A stretch of DNA of 64,000 bases from Tubiluchus corallicola (taxonomy: Eukaryota > Priapulida > Priapulimorpha > Priapulimorphida > Tubiluchidae): contig JAQGDQ010000060.1 in assembly GCA_030141605.1 (NCBI GenBank), positions 609,001-673,000 of the forward strand. Reading direction: 5' to 3'. A model generated the notes under the pieces. The model ran no database searches. It saw nothing but the letters and a program-made list of their open reading frames with translations, and was not told the origin of the DNA. Made by a program: the position numbers and the translations under genes. Below are positions 26,680-38,085 of this stretch, piece by piece. Within the stretch, counting starts at the first letter, position 1; every line of letters starts with the position of its first letter.

Positions 26680-27697
26680 GGCAGGACAGCATTTTTTCAT
26701 AATAAATATGCAAATGAAATTGCAACGTTGCTACGAAACGGACATGCAGAACTCGTTCTTAAGGATCATGAGCCTGTGCCCGGTAAAGTGTGGTACCTCC
26801 CACATTTTGCTGTCAAAAGTGAAAGCAAACCAGATAAGACCAGAGTGGTGTTCGACTGTGCAGTTATTTTTCGTGGAACAACTCTCAATAAGAATGTTTT
26901 ACAAGGACCTGACCTAACTAACAACCTTGTTGAGGTGTTGGTCAGGTTTCGTGAAAAGCCTATTGCAATTGCAGCAGACATCGAGAAGATGTTCTACCAA
27001 GTTTAAGTGCATCCAGATGACAGAGACGTTTTACGATTTATTTGGTGGCCTGATGGACACGTGGATTTAGAACCACAAATCTACCGGATGACAGTGCACA
27101 TATTTGGAGGCATCTAGTGCCCTAACATTGCATCCTTTGCATTGCGGAAGAGCAGAAGACAACATAGGGGACATAGATGAGGACATAGTCATTCAGACAG
27201 TTTTAAGGAACTTTTATGTTGATGATCTTCTGGCAACCACACAAACTGTAGCAGATGCTACCTCTCTGATCAAGGACCTTTCTGAATTACTTCACCGTGG
27301 AGGCTTTCACTTGACAAAATGGTCCAACAACAATCGGGAAGTAATATCTTCTGTAGCACCCAAAGATCGCAGCAATTACGTCAAAGAAATCGATCTTGAC
27401 CTAGATGCTACAGCTACTCTTCCTGTGGACAGGGTCCTTGGTATAATGTGGGACCTGGAATCAGATACTTTTAATATTAAAGTCAAGAAGGGCAGACCTA
27501 TGACCCGACGTGGGCTTTTGAGTGTCACAGCTTCGACCTATGACCCATTGGGTATAACCAGCCCATGCATCTTGAATGCCAAGCTTCTGTTTCAAGAAGA
27601 AACACGTCTAAAGAAAGATTGGGATGATGATCTTTCTGACCACATTAAGGCTAAATGGCAGGCATGGCTATTATATATAGCAACGATATATACATAA
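26680..27697 (+). pseudogene. BEL reverse transcriptase, frameshifted and truncated
   Basis: Three frames together give the Pao RT: GKVWYLPHFAV, TRVVFDCA, IAADIEKMFYQV (first catalytic aspartate), FIWWPDG, then NFYVDDLL with the YVDD active site, HLTKWSNN, LGIMWD, and STYDPLG.TSP. The sequence is broken at about 27003 (stop) and 27095. The RNase H and integrase are missing after about 27660. Confidence 0.9.
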
Positions 27698-29765
27698 CGT
27701 TGCTGTAAGGTAATATAATTTTAAAGCGATTTTCGTGAAACCTACTTTTTCTTGTCCTTTGTTAATTCAAGAATAGTTTTGTCCCATATGGCTTATTTAA
27801 TTTCCAAATTTAAGTTTCGACTCATTTATTGAGAGAAATGAGAGAAATCGTGGCATCTGAAAACCTGCTAGCTTCTACATTGATTATGTTAAAATGTATA
27901 CTTTTATCAGATTTGAAAATGGGATAGCACATGAAAAATTATCCTGTCTTCCTTTCAATGAAAAGGAATAGGAAGTAATTACTTTGGAACAGACAGAGTT
28001 TTTATAAATTTGAAAAGGTTTCGGTCATGCTGTCTCTACACGTTTTTTAGCTTGAAAAACTTACAAATATGACTCTTTCTAATTTTTCCAGGTACTATGC
28101 GTCTGCGTTACTGTTACCCAAGTAGAATGCCTCTTGATGCAGAAAACTTGTATGATTTTAAAAAGAAAAAATAATAATTGGACATTGCGCGGTGGCCCAC
28201 ACTGGTTGATTGTCGCCTGCCGATTTTGTATTGTTGTCCAGTTTGTCGAAAAAGTGATTCATGGATTGGACTACAGATTTACCTTAGGAACGACGAAAAA
28301 AACGGCCATCGTTTGACTTTGGTCACCTCACAACCATAAATCATCATCAGTTAACGTTAAAAGTGAAGCTAAGATCTATTAGTAACGCCAAGTTAAGCAG
28401 TTGTTATTAGGAAACTACATCTAATAATTTCCATAACATAACTAGCTTAATTATACTCGCTTAGCTGTAGTTAGAAAACAAATAAACCTGATTAGACTAG
28501 CAGCTGGGAGATTTGAACTGTACTACAGAGACTACAGTCAAGTAGTCAAAAACCAGCATGTAAATGTGCATATGGGTGATTCAGAAAAATGGTGTTTTAT
28601 TGTCACTTGGGGTCAGTGTCATTAAAAGCTGGCTGCTGTCGCAGGTTTAAAGTTAAAATAACTCAACTAGGTGGCATTTGAGGTGGCATAAATGTATTAA
28701 CAGCAGATTTAAAAATGTGGGTGGTCTATCAGAAAAATAGTATTTCAAGGTCAAACTCAATCAAACGGTCTGCAGACGAAGATTTATAGTCAAAATAACT
28801 CAACTAATTAACACCTTACCAGTTGATACAGGTAATGGTCTATCAGAAAAATCGTACTTCAAGGTCATTCAAGGTTATTGTAAATAACTGAAGTAGTAAA
28901 CATTACGGTTACATAACTATACTAGTAGCCGACATAGAAGTGCTGTATCATCACTGAACTGGTTGTTCACAGTCAAGGTCATACAAAATGGTCGCCGATG
29001 CACCTTTGAAGTCATCATAAAACATTAGGAAGCATGGTAGGCTGCATATCGGATTGTCTTTAAAGGGAATTTGGTCCCTGAATTCAACAATTTTGTTTCA
29101 CTGCATGAAATGGCTATATGCGGCTCTCGTGCTTTCTTGACAACAAATCTTTGGCAATGCTTAAACTGTGAAAACCAGTTTAAGAGAATTTCAGGTGTTG
29201 TAGTCCAGAGGATTCCGTCGCTTTTTTTTCTTGACAACAAATCTTTACCAGCGTTTAACTTTCTGTGGTGAAAACCGCTTTAATAGAATTCCAGGTGTTG
29301 TAGTCCAGAGAAATGCGTCCCTTTTTGCTTGACAACAAATCTTTACCAGCGTTTAACTTTCTGTGGTGAAAACCACTTCATTAGCCAACATTATTCATTA
29401 CTCTGGTATACTGCAAACGAATGCTTTCCAGCCATAATTTCAAAAACCACTAAATCTGTAAACTTGTAGTTTCTCACGACCAAAAGGTAATGTTTCCTGC
29501 TATCTCATCATTTTTGTGGAACTGGAATTTGAAGTTCCCGTGTCTTCAGGCTCAGTGTGCATCCATTTCTGAAACGTTACCGATTCTTAAGTCTCAGTCA
29601 GTTTAAACACACAACTTTTTTTAAAAACTTTAATTTACAATTAAAAACATGTCCAAAAGTTTCAACAGCAATCAGCTGTCATCATCAGTGGTAAATTTAT
29701 ACAAACAACAACCAGTTTATATAGGCAGAGCCTACAGTATACAAAATTATATAAATTAGAAATTA
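27698..29765. other. Gene-free stretch with degenerate repeats
   Basis: I see no supportable gene. A fragment of repeat family A lies at about 27890-28000. Two to three degenerate copies of a unit with TATCAGAAAAATCGTA and AACTCAACTA occur at 28570-28900. Confidence 0.5.
29134..29385. repeat. About 100-bp tandem repeat, 2.5 copies
   Basis: Each unit contains TTGACAACAAATCTTT, GTGAAAACC and CAGGTGTTGTAGTCCAGAG. The first copy is more divergent than the other two. Confidence 0.85.
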
Positions 29766-29868
29766 TGTATTGCTTCATTTAATGTCTCGTATCAGAGAAT
29801 CTTTTTCGATGCTTATAAAAAATGTTCATGTTAATAATGCAGAACTGATAATAATATTAATGATAATG

Positions 29869-29879
29869 ATGACGACGAC

Positions 29880-29936
<57 letters not shown>

Positions 29937-29949
29937 AATAATAATAATA
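29869..29949. repeat. GAT trinucleotide microsatellite
   Basis: GACGAC passes into about 20 GAT/ATG units and then AAT repeats. The methionine-rich open frame through it is an artefact. Confidence 0.95.
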
Positions 29950-30389
29950 ACTAGAAAAATTATCAAAATTGTATTTCTTATGACTATCTTCAATTCTTTA
30001 TCTATGTTTCCTTATCTAGCTGTTGTAAGTTGACAGATCGCGAGTAAAAAGAATTTTAGAAGTCTTCATGCGTCCAGGGACATTATTTTGTTCACCTCTG
30101 TTCTACTGGTTGTTGAATGGCTATTTCTTCGCTGGACTACCATCAGGTAGTCTGTACACAACCTATCTTAAACGACGCGTTTTATTTTCCTAAAATGTTT
30201 TAGAAGAATAAACTCCATACTTGTTACCATGGAATTAGTAAGCATCATCATCGCCCGAAAGTGCGTCATGACACATTACGTCATTCATATGAAGATAACA
30301 ATTCGCTGCCATGGCAACGATTGTTCTTCGTTCTTGCAGTGACCTAATAGACGTCAGTCTTTGTTCGGCCTCATTTCTTTCTTTGCTTT

Positions 30390-31740
30390 CGATGCGAGAA
30401 GGTGCGTTATTATTATTATTATTACTTGCAAGTCTCTTGTGCGTTCTTTAGTGGGCTATCATGGGGTGTTTTGATTTTTTATGCAACTGCGAGCGCCGTG
30501 AGGACCAACCGGTGCCTAGACGCTGGAGGATCCGGACCATATGGTCTAGGACCCGGGGGCTGTCGCTCCTATGCCCTCAGTCCATTCGTCTTCTGGGACC
30601 TCCACGCGTTGTAGTGGTGAGGGAGAGTCTTCCGGGACAACCACGGGGGCGGTTCGTCTTGGAAGCTCGAGTAGCATGGGTCTCCCTCTGGTTGAGTGCT
30701 GAATGTCATTCTTAAGTACTAACCTTACCGTACCATGCTCTCACATCTGGGCTCTGATTAGGACAGCTACTATTGGACTGGCAGAGCCCCGTAATGTGAT
30801 AGGTGGGTTGAACGAAAATCTGGGCTCTGGTCAGGACAGCCACTATTAGACTGTCAGAGCCCCGTAAGTTGGTAGGTGGGGTTGAGCGGAAATCTGAGCT
30901 CTGGTCAGGACAGCCACTATTAGACTGGCAGAGCCCCATAAGTTGGTAGGTGGGTTGAACGAAAATCTGGGCTCTGGTCAGGACAGCCACTATTGGACTG
31001 GCAGAGCCCCGTAAGTTGGTAGGTGGGGTTGAACGAAAATCTGGGCTCTGGCCAGGACAGCCACAAATGGACTGGCAGAGCCCCGTAAGTTGGTAGGTGG
31101 GGTTGGGCGGAAATCTGGGCTCTGGTCAGGACAGCCACTATTGGACTGGCAGAGCCCCGTAAGTTGGTAGGTGGGGTTGAACGAAAATCTGGGCTCTGGT
31201 CAGGACAGCCACTATTGGACTGAGCCCCGTAAGTTGGTAGGTGGGGTTGAGCGGAATTCTGGGCTCTGGTCAGGACAGCCACTATTGGACTGTCAGAGCC
31301 CCGTAAGTTGGTAGGTGGGGTTGGGCGGAAATCTGGGCTCTGGTCAGGACAGCCACTATTGGACTGTCAGAGCCCCGTAAGTTGGTAGGTGGGATTGAGC
31401 GGAAATCTAGGCTCTGGTCAGGACAGCCACTATTGGACTGTCAGAGCCCCGTAAGGTGCCTCGGGGGGAGGGGGGGCCTGGCTCACGGTAGTGCGTGCAC
31501 TACAGGGGTGTGTGATGCGTTAGGCGTAATTGCCTACTAAAGCTAACTGTAGACGAACAGTTGGCACACAGCCTCTCCACACCCAAGACTCCTGCGTAAC
31601 CTCCACGAGGTGCGAGCTGGTAACTGCCCCATTACAGGAGCAGGCTAATCAGCAGGGAATCTCGGAGCAGTATGGAGCCCCAGAGGTGCAGTGCTGAAAG
31701 GCACTCACCATTCCATACCCCGACTATGGGTTAAATAGCA
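30390..31740. repeat. GC-rich block built around a 75-bp minisatellite
   Basis: About nine to ten units at 30750-31455 share GGGCTCTGGTCAGGACAGCC and AGAGCCCCGTAAGTTGGTAG, with units of 74-76 bases and one deletion near 31220. Flanks on both sides (30450-30720 and 31455-31730) are also much richer in GC than the rest of the window, which suggests one transposable unit or an imported segment. Minus-strand open frames through it change frame between units, so coding is unlikely. It might be a 5' region of a non-LTR element with promoter-like monomers, but no reverse transcriptase follows. Confidence 0.85.
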
Positions 31741-32465
31741 TAATATATTTCAGAGCAGATCTACGTGTACTTAAAAACAGAAGTTTTTTTGTATTTTCTC
31801 TCATTATAATAAAAATTATGTTTAATAAACAGTTAACAGGTTAACTGTATTGTTTACAGTTTTTTTTGTTTGATTTTTGTATGTATAGTAGATGAAACGC
31901 TTTTAATTGTTTGGAATATTGATGCAGAAAATCGACTTTAAATGAAATTTGTCTTGTCTAAATTTATTTTATCTCCTCTCCTCTCTCTTCTCCTCTCCTT
32001 TCCTCTCCCCATTCTCTTTATTATTGTAACAAATTATTATTATTGTAATTTTTGTATTTGTGTAAGTTTGTGTGATTTGTTTGTATGTTGTAAATACGTC
32101 AATTATAATATGAGCTTCAGTTTGAAATAAAGGATTAATTAAATCAAATCAAATCAGATCAGATCAAATCCTTTTCGCTCCTCTCTCGTTTCGCCTCTTT
32201 CGTCTAGCACATCTAGTCCTACGTTAATTTTAATGCTAATGAACATGGAAAACTTCATTAAATTTCCGTACAAGGCAGTGGTGGATAAGGCACGGCTTTA
32301 TTAGTTGCGCCCAGGGGCCTCCACCAGCTGAGGAGCCTCCAGAGATTACGTAAAGACAAATGACCTTGAAATTACTACAGAATGAGAGCAGAATTATGCT
32401 GAATTTTTCCTTTGAAAAGGGCTCAATTAATTAATATGCCGTAGAATAATACATTATTATCGACA

Positions 32466-32597
<132 letters not shown>

Positions 32598-32605
32598 TCT
32601 TGATG

Positions 32606-32843
32606 AGTGCAATGCAATGCAATACAAAGCAATACACTACAATACAAGATGATGCAATGCAATGCAATGCAATGCAATGCAATGCAATGCAAAGCAAAGC
32701 AATACAATACAATACAATACAATACAATACAATACAATACAATACAATACAATACAATACAATACAATACAATACAATACAATACAATACAATACAATAC
32801 AATACAATACAATACAATACAATACAATACAATACAATACAAT
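32606..32843. repeat. AATAC/AATGC pentanucleotide array 1
   Basis: The left part (to about 32700) mixes AATGC, AAAGC and AATAC units. The right part is about 28 pure AATAC units. The 15-base super-period has no stop in any of six frames, which creates long spurious open frames on both strands. Confidence 0.97.
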
Positions 32844-32849
32844 TGTAAG

Positions 32850-34020
32850 GTTCTTACACATAGCTAAACTAGATATTGCTGTAGTATAGTCTGTGGGAAG
32901 GGTTTCCTACCTATCACCCCTCCTTTCGTAATATACTATAACCTATCCATGCATAACATGATCTTGGAAAGTGCATGACACAGATATCCAGGGGAGTACA
33001 GTGTAACTGCTGAATCTGAAAGCAGCCAAAAATGCTTTAACTCTTAACTTTAACTTTACTTTACGAAAATGGTTAAAATCCTAAACTTGATTATAAGAGT
33101 CTTTGAAGCACTAAACTTGTGCACATCTACTATTTGACTGATCTAACATAAAGAGACTATCAGTGGTGATACCAAACTACTTCAGTTTTGATGTTGTGGA
33201 TGGAGCTTCATTCACACTGATGAGATGTTGGAACTCTCTACGATGTGTCTTATTCTAAACTACATGAAAATGCGTGACTAGCCACCAGTGTCCAGACGTT
33301 GTGGATTGTGGACGTATCCTGAGTCAACCACAGAGACTTGTGAGCCATTCCTTAGTTCATGTTTGATTGGTGCTGCAGCCGGCGTCATCACCGTTGATTG
33401 TTATGGCCATAGACTTGAAGTCGTTGATGTGTTGCTGTGACTGACTGGAGTGAGCTACGTCCGCGGACTCCTTTCCTATGTCCTTGTCCTCTCAGGGGAA
33501 GGGTTAACTGATAAGTAGACGTTTTGTTTTCTTTTCACTTTGTCATTTTTGTTATTATGCTTTTATGCGAAACTGTTATTGATAATTTAACCTGTTCTAA
33601 TTTATCTAAACAGAGTAAAAAGTGAATAAAAATAGTAAACATAATCATAATCTTTTCCTCCATTTCATATAAGATTTTGTTGTTGGTATGTTTGGAATCT
33701 ATGTATGTCATGGTCAACATGGAAAACCATAACGCCTAAGTAGACCCCCGTAAAACGTAACATCAAGCCTTAGACCCGCTGGTTTTTCAAGTGAGCCCTT
33801 CGACATTGCAACCTCACTAAAGATATATTAATTATACCTGTGTCGTTGAATTTTGGTTCATATGCCTTGTTGCCCTCTGGAAAATTGTAGGACAACAACC
33901 GCCCACGTATGTTGCACAACCCTTTTATTGTGAATAAAAGATGACGCGACAGGGTAGTCAGATTTGTGGATGAGTTGGGAGGTAAAGAGTTGCACCCCCA
34001 CCATAAAAATCTACTAGCTC
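32850..34020. other. Stretch between the two pentanucleotide arrays, no gene seen
   Basis: AT-rich unique-looking sequence of about 1.2 kb. No conserved coding motif, splice-bounded exon or RNA gene was recognised. Confidence 0.45.
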
Positions 34021-34024
34021 CCAA

Positions 34025-34655
34025 CAACAATACAATACAATACAATACAATACAATACAATACAATACAATACAATACAATACAATACAATACAATACAA
34101 TACAATACAATACAATACAATACAATACAATACAATACAATACAATACAATACAATACAATACAATACAATACAATTCAATACAATACAATACAATACAA
34201 TACAATACAATACAATACAATACAATACAATACAATACAATACAATACAATACAATACAATACAATACAATACAATACAATACAATACAATACAATACAA
34301 TACAATACAATACAATACAATACAATACAATACAATACAATACAATACAATACAATACAATACAATGCAATGCAATGCAATGCAATACAATACAATACAA
34401 TACAATACAATACAATACAATACAATACAATACAATACAATACAATACAATACAATACAATACAATACAATACAATACAATACAATACAATACAATACAA
34501 TACAATACAATACAATACAATACAATACAATAAAAATCAATACAGTATAATATAATATAATACAACACAACACAATGCAATGCAATGCAATGCAATACAA
34601 TACAATACAATACAATGCAATCAAATACAATACAATACAATACAATACAATACAG
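34025..34655. repeat. AATAC pentanucleotide array 2, about 630 bp
   Basis: More than 120 AATAC units, interrupted by a block of four AATGC units at about 34364-34384, and by mixed AATGC, AAAAT and ACAAC units near the right end (34530-34625). Open frames of up to 291 codons across it on either strand are by-products of the stop-free repeat. Confidence 0.97.
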
Positions 34656-35934
34656 TAAACCTAAACACTTGGTTTAGCATCAGTGAAATAAATAAAGTTC
34701 CGAATAAAGTAATAATCATCTTACCTGTTGCTAGTAAACGTTGTTGTTGTTATGTCCAGTGATATTCTCATTTCAGAAGCATGTTTCTTGAAGGGTACAG
34801 GAAACGTTGTTAGCTGAACAGTATCTTCATATAGAAGCCATACAAGCTATAACAGCAACAGCTAAATGAAGTTTCATATTAATGCTTCGGAAGTTGTAAA
34901 GTTGTAATCATAAAATGGAATTATTATCATTTTTGTGACGACGAAGATTGCAGCTAATTAGCTATTGTTATCAAGTCGGTTAAATGATTATGCTGCATAG
35001 GCGACCAGTGTGTTGAAAGCTCATGGGAGTACAATTGCAATTTCAAATCATGTTGAACATTCACCATAGAAACACACAAAACACACTTTTGTAACGCCCT
35101 TGAGCATTACGTCAACGCATAAGATGCACAATGCTCAACCATGTATTAATTTCAACGTTTTCTTTGCATAGCGAAGTTTACTTTGTTCAAAGGACAAAAA
35201 TACTGAATGTATAGAGAACCAACAAAGAGAACCTCTGAAGGGAAAGTTGCACACGTGATGTTACGTCAAACGAAGCCATTTCTGAATCATTGCCAGGTAA
35301 CAAAGCTTGCTCTTTGACTATGAAAAACTGCTTAAATATGTTCATTGTTAAAACTAATGTACTAATAATTGTAGTTTAAAGTATCCACACTATGAAATTT
35401 CTCTATACCAATACAGATAGATAAAAACTCATAAAGATAAAGTAGAAAACTACATTATCTACTTTTAGCATAAATATATAGTATGCATACTTTGAACTAT
35501 AATTATTAGTTTTTCTCTGTACTAGAGATTTTGTATTTTAGCAATTTTACTAATTTTAATAATTTTGCTATTTCAATTCAAGTGCAAATTCATTAAGTTT
35601 TATATCGGAATCGCTTTCTTAGATTAATTTATACTAAAAGTACATGTCATATTTGTCTCTGTGCTAGATTGTAAGATATCTTTTTGTATTTGTATTTATC
35701 GATTGATTTTATAATAATTTTTAAGGCGCTTTTTCTAAATCCTTCATTGGGTACCCCTTTCTTGTTTTTAAAGTTTAACAAGTGAATAAGTTTACATTTA
35801 TATACGAAGTTAAAATTTTTGCTATAGCATAAATCAAACTCGTTATAGTCTAAGGCTTTATATAAAACACAGAAATAGTTTTCTGTCTGATAATAAGGCT
35901 GTTTAAAGGAAAAGTCAAGCTTTTTAAGCGGTTA

Positions 35935-36665
35935 GACTTATTTCAATGTTCGCAAAAAATGTTAGAAGGATTTAGTAATAAAACTGCAATAAGCGCCTCG
36001 TGTAACTAATAAAATCACTTTAATGTCGTGATCACTTCATGCTTGGGCGCTCCCATTTTCAATGTCCATTCTTCTTCCAATGACTTCATTTGTCTTAAAG
36101 AAAAGTAGTGCTTCGTCAAAAGCTTCGTCAAAAGTATTGTTGCGCTGGCAAAATGGCATTTATTTTTTACCACTCCCCTATTCATTGTGATGGTTTGATC
36201 CATTACGAAGCCATTGCATAACAGCACTGCATAGCAGCTATAAGAATGGCTTCATCGGTTCAGTCGGCAGGTGGACAGGTGCGTTTATCACCTAAGCACC
36301 TGTTCCGTGGTCACAATCAGCATGTGAAACGCAGGGAAAGATCTGACAAGTTTTCATCTTACTTTTCTGTTTACATTTTTATATTTCTTTTTTTTATTTT
36401 CACATCCACAACGTTTGTCTGCAACATGGTTTGGCTGATCTAGATTTGAGCCCTTGACCATTTGGCCGCCACCGTAACAGTATAATAAGTTTTCACAAAA
36501 TAATTAGATAACTAATTTTGTAATATTTTTACGTGAACATTGCGTAAGCTGCATAAATTTGAAGTAGTTTAAGCTGTGCGCTTTTGGAAAGCCACGAAGT
36601 CTCCCAGTTACGTAATGATTTTCAAGTGAATGGCGGCAACCATCACGCCTGAAAAATTGTATTCA
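35935..36665 (+). repeat. Dispersed repeat family D, copy 1
   Basis: Two blocks, 35935-36090 and about 36470-36665, have inverted counterparts at 43540-43935. Landmarks: GTGATCACTTCATG.TTGGGCGCTCCCATTTTCAAT, and CACGAAGTCTCCCAGTTACGT followed by GCGGCAACCA. About 380 bases between the blocks are not in the second copy, so this copy carries an insertion or the other a deletion. Confidence 0.65.
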
Positions 36666-36774
36666 GCAGTAGTCGATTTTAAATCTAGGCTCTTTGCCAA
36701 TTTCGTTTATTATATTTTTTAAAACTTTAAGTGATGACAGTAAAATAGATTTAGATATTTATTTATTAGTGTCA

Positions 36775-37225
36775 AAAATACATACAAGACATACATACAA
36801 TTTCAGTTTTGAAATATACAAAAAAACAAGACATATATAATTTCAATTTTGAAATATACAAAAAACAAGACATGTATACAATTTCAATTTTGAAATATAC
36901 AAAAACCAAGACATATATACAATTTCAATTTTGAAATATACAAAAACCAAGACATATATACAATTTCAATTTTGAAATATACAAAAAACACGACATATAT
37001 AATTTCAATTTTGAAATATACAAAAAACAAGACATATACACAATTTCAATTTTGAAATATACAAGAAACAAGACATATATACAATTTCAATTTTGAAATA
37101 TACAAAAAACAAGACATATACACAATTTCAATTTTGAAATATACAAAAAACAAGACATATATACACTTTCAATTTTGAAATATACAAAAAACAAGACATA
37201 TACAATTTCAATTATGAAATATAAT
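36775..37225. repeat. 42-bp tandem repeat, about 10 copies
   Basis: Units contain CAATTTCAATTTTGAAATAT followed by ACAAAAAACAAGACATATA. Each unit holds a small palindrome (TTTCAATTTTGAAA). Confidence 0.93.
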
Positions 37226-38085
37226 AACACTATAATTATGCAAAAAAAATAATGACCCAACATGCTAAGTGAATTGTTATTTCCTTTAAAGAACGAAGTT
37301 TTCATATAGTATGAGCTCGGGTAACTGGGATAGTTCGCATAAACCGGACAAATAGTTTTGCACCAGTTCCGTCAAGCAATGAATTTACTGCATGATTTGT
37401 ACGTTACTCTACTCCTTTAACTGCTTGAACAATTTCCTGATTAATGCCCAGAATTTACGGAGACCAACAGCTAGAGAGGGTTTGCTTGCTGATATAACGT
37501 TATTAACATTAAGGGTTATAAATAAACGTTATGACGCTAGTAACGCTAATAAATAAAACAAATCGAATTGACGACACACTATGAAACATGACGTTCGAAA
37601 GTACCTTGTTATCAATGATGATTTCTATAAATGTTGACATTGTAATAATGGTAACCATCTCCTCGTCCAATTTAGAAAACTCTGCTCCACCTGCCGCCAC
37701 TGTTGCAAAAGAGAACGACAGTATAATAGCGTATGGATTTTGAAGTAACATACATTTCAATGCCACCTTAATACAACTAATACTGTGCTTTGTACTGCTG
37801 TTGAGTTAGGAAGCTTAAGTTTGTTTAGTTAATGAATTATAATTCTAATTAGTAATCCATATTTTAACCATTTTACAATAAAATACTAGCTATTAAATAT
37901 TAACTTTTAATTGTTTGAACCAACTACCAATAATAATAATAATAACAAAGAGATTAAGATTTTACACACGCTTCTTACGCATTATTCGCCACAATCGTAT
38001 TTTCATTGGCATTCAGATAGTTTAGTCGTAAGGGATGATCTGAAATCGGAAAAAATGCGATTATCGATTGTAAATCGAGGTGTAA

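Larger units (their letters stand above)
23249..27697 (+). mobile_element. BEL/Pao LTR retrotransposon, decayed and 3'-truncated, with captured glycogenin domain
   Basis: Order along the plus strand: SAP domain, coiled coil, glycogenin GT8 domain, Q/N-rich linker, DUF1759-type gag, three zinc-knuckle-like motifs, Pao-type aspartic protease region, reverse transcriptase with YVDD. At least four frameshifts and one in-frame stop separate the pieces. The RNase H, integrase and 3' LTR expected after the reverse transcriptase are absent; similarity stops at about 27660. The element lies upstream of the TTLL exons recognised here and on the opposite strand. It is not expected to be mobile by itself. 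Confidence 0.93.
34660..38085. other. Intergenic region upstream of the TFAM-like gene
   Basis: No host gene could be supported. It holds repeat family D (35935-36665) and a 42-bp tandem repeat (36775-37225). The TFAM-like promoter should lie in the last few hundred bases, but no specific element was recognised. Confidence 0.5.

Noticed and set aside
28283-28309. Possible first TTLL exon on the minus strand (ATG, nine codons, good donor)
   Set aside because: It ends in phase 0, while the first known TTLL exon needs one extra base (phase 1). It also lies beyond the retrotransposon. Kept only as a remote possibility if another exon lies between.
27698-28400. 3' LTR, RNase H or integrase of the BEL element
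   Set aside because: No matching motif or repeat of the 22434 region was seen. Similarity ends abruptly at about 27660.
30712-31282. Repeat protein with 25-residue units on the minus strand of the minisatellite
   Set aside because: Unit lengths of 74-76 bases shift the frame several times and there is no start or splice context.
33770-34645. Long open frames on both strands through the AATAC arrays (also 32423-32889)
   Set aside because: They follow from a repeat without stop codons in any frame. The sequence is a pure pentamer cycle with no conserved protein content.
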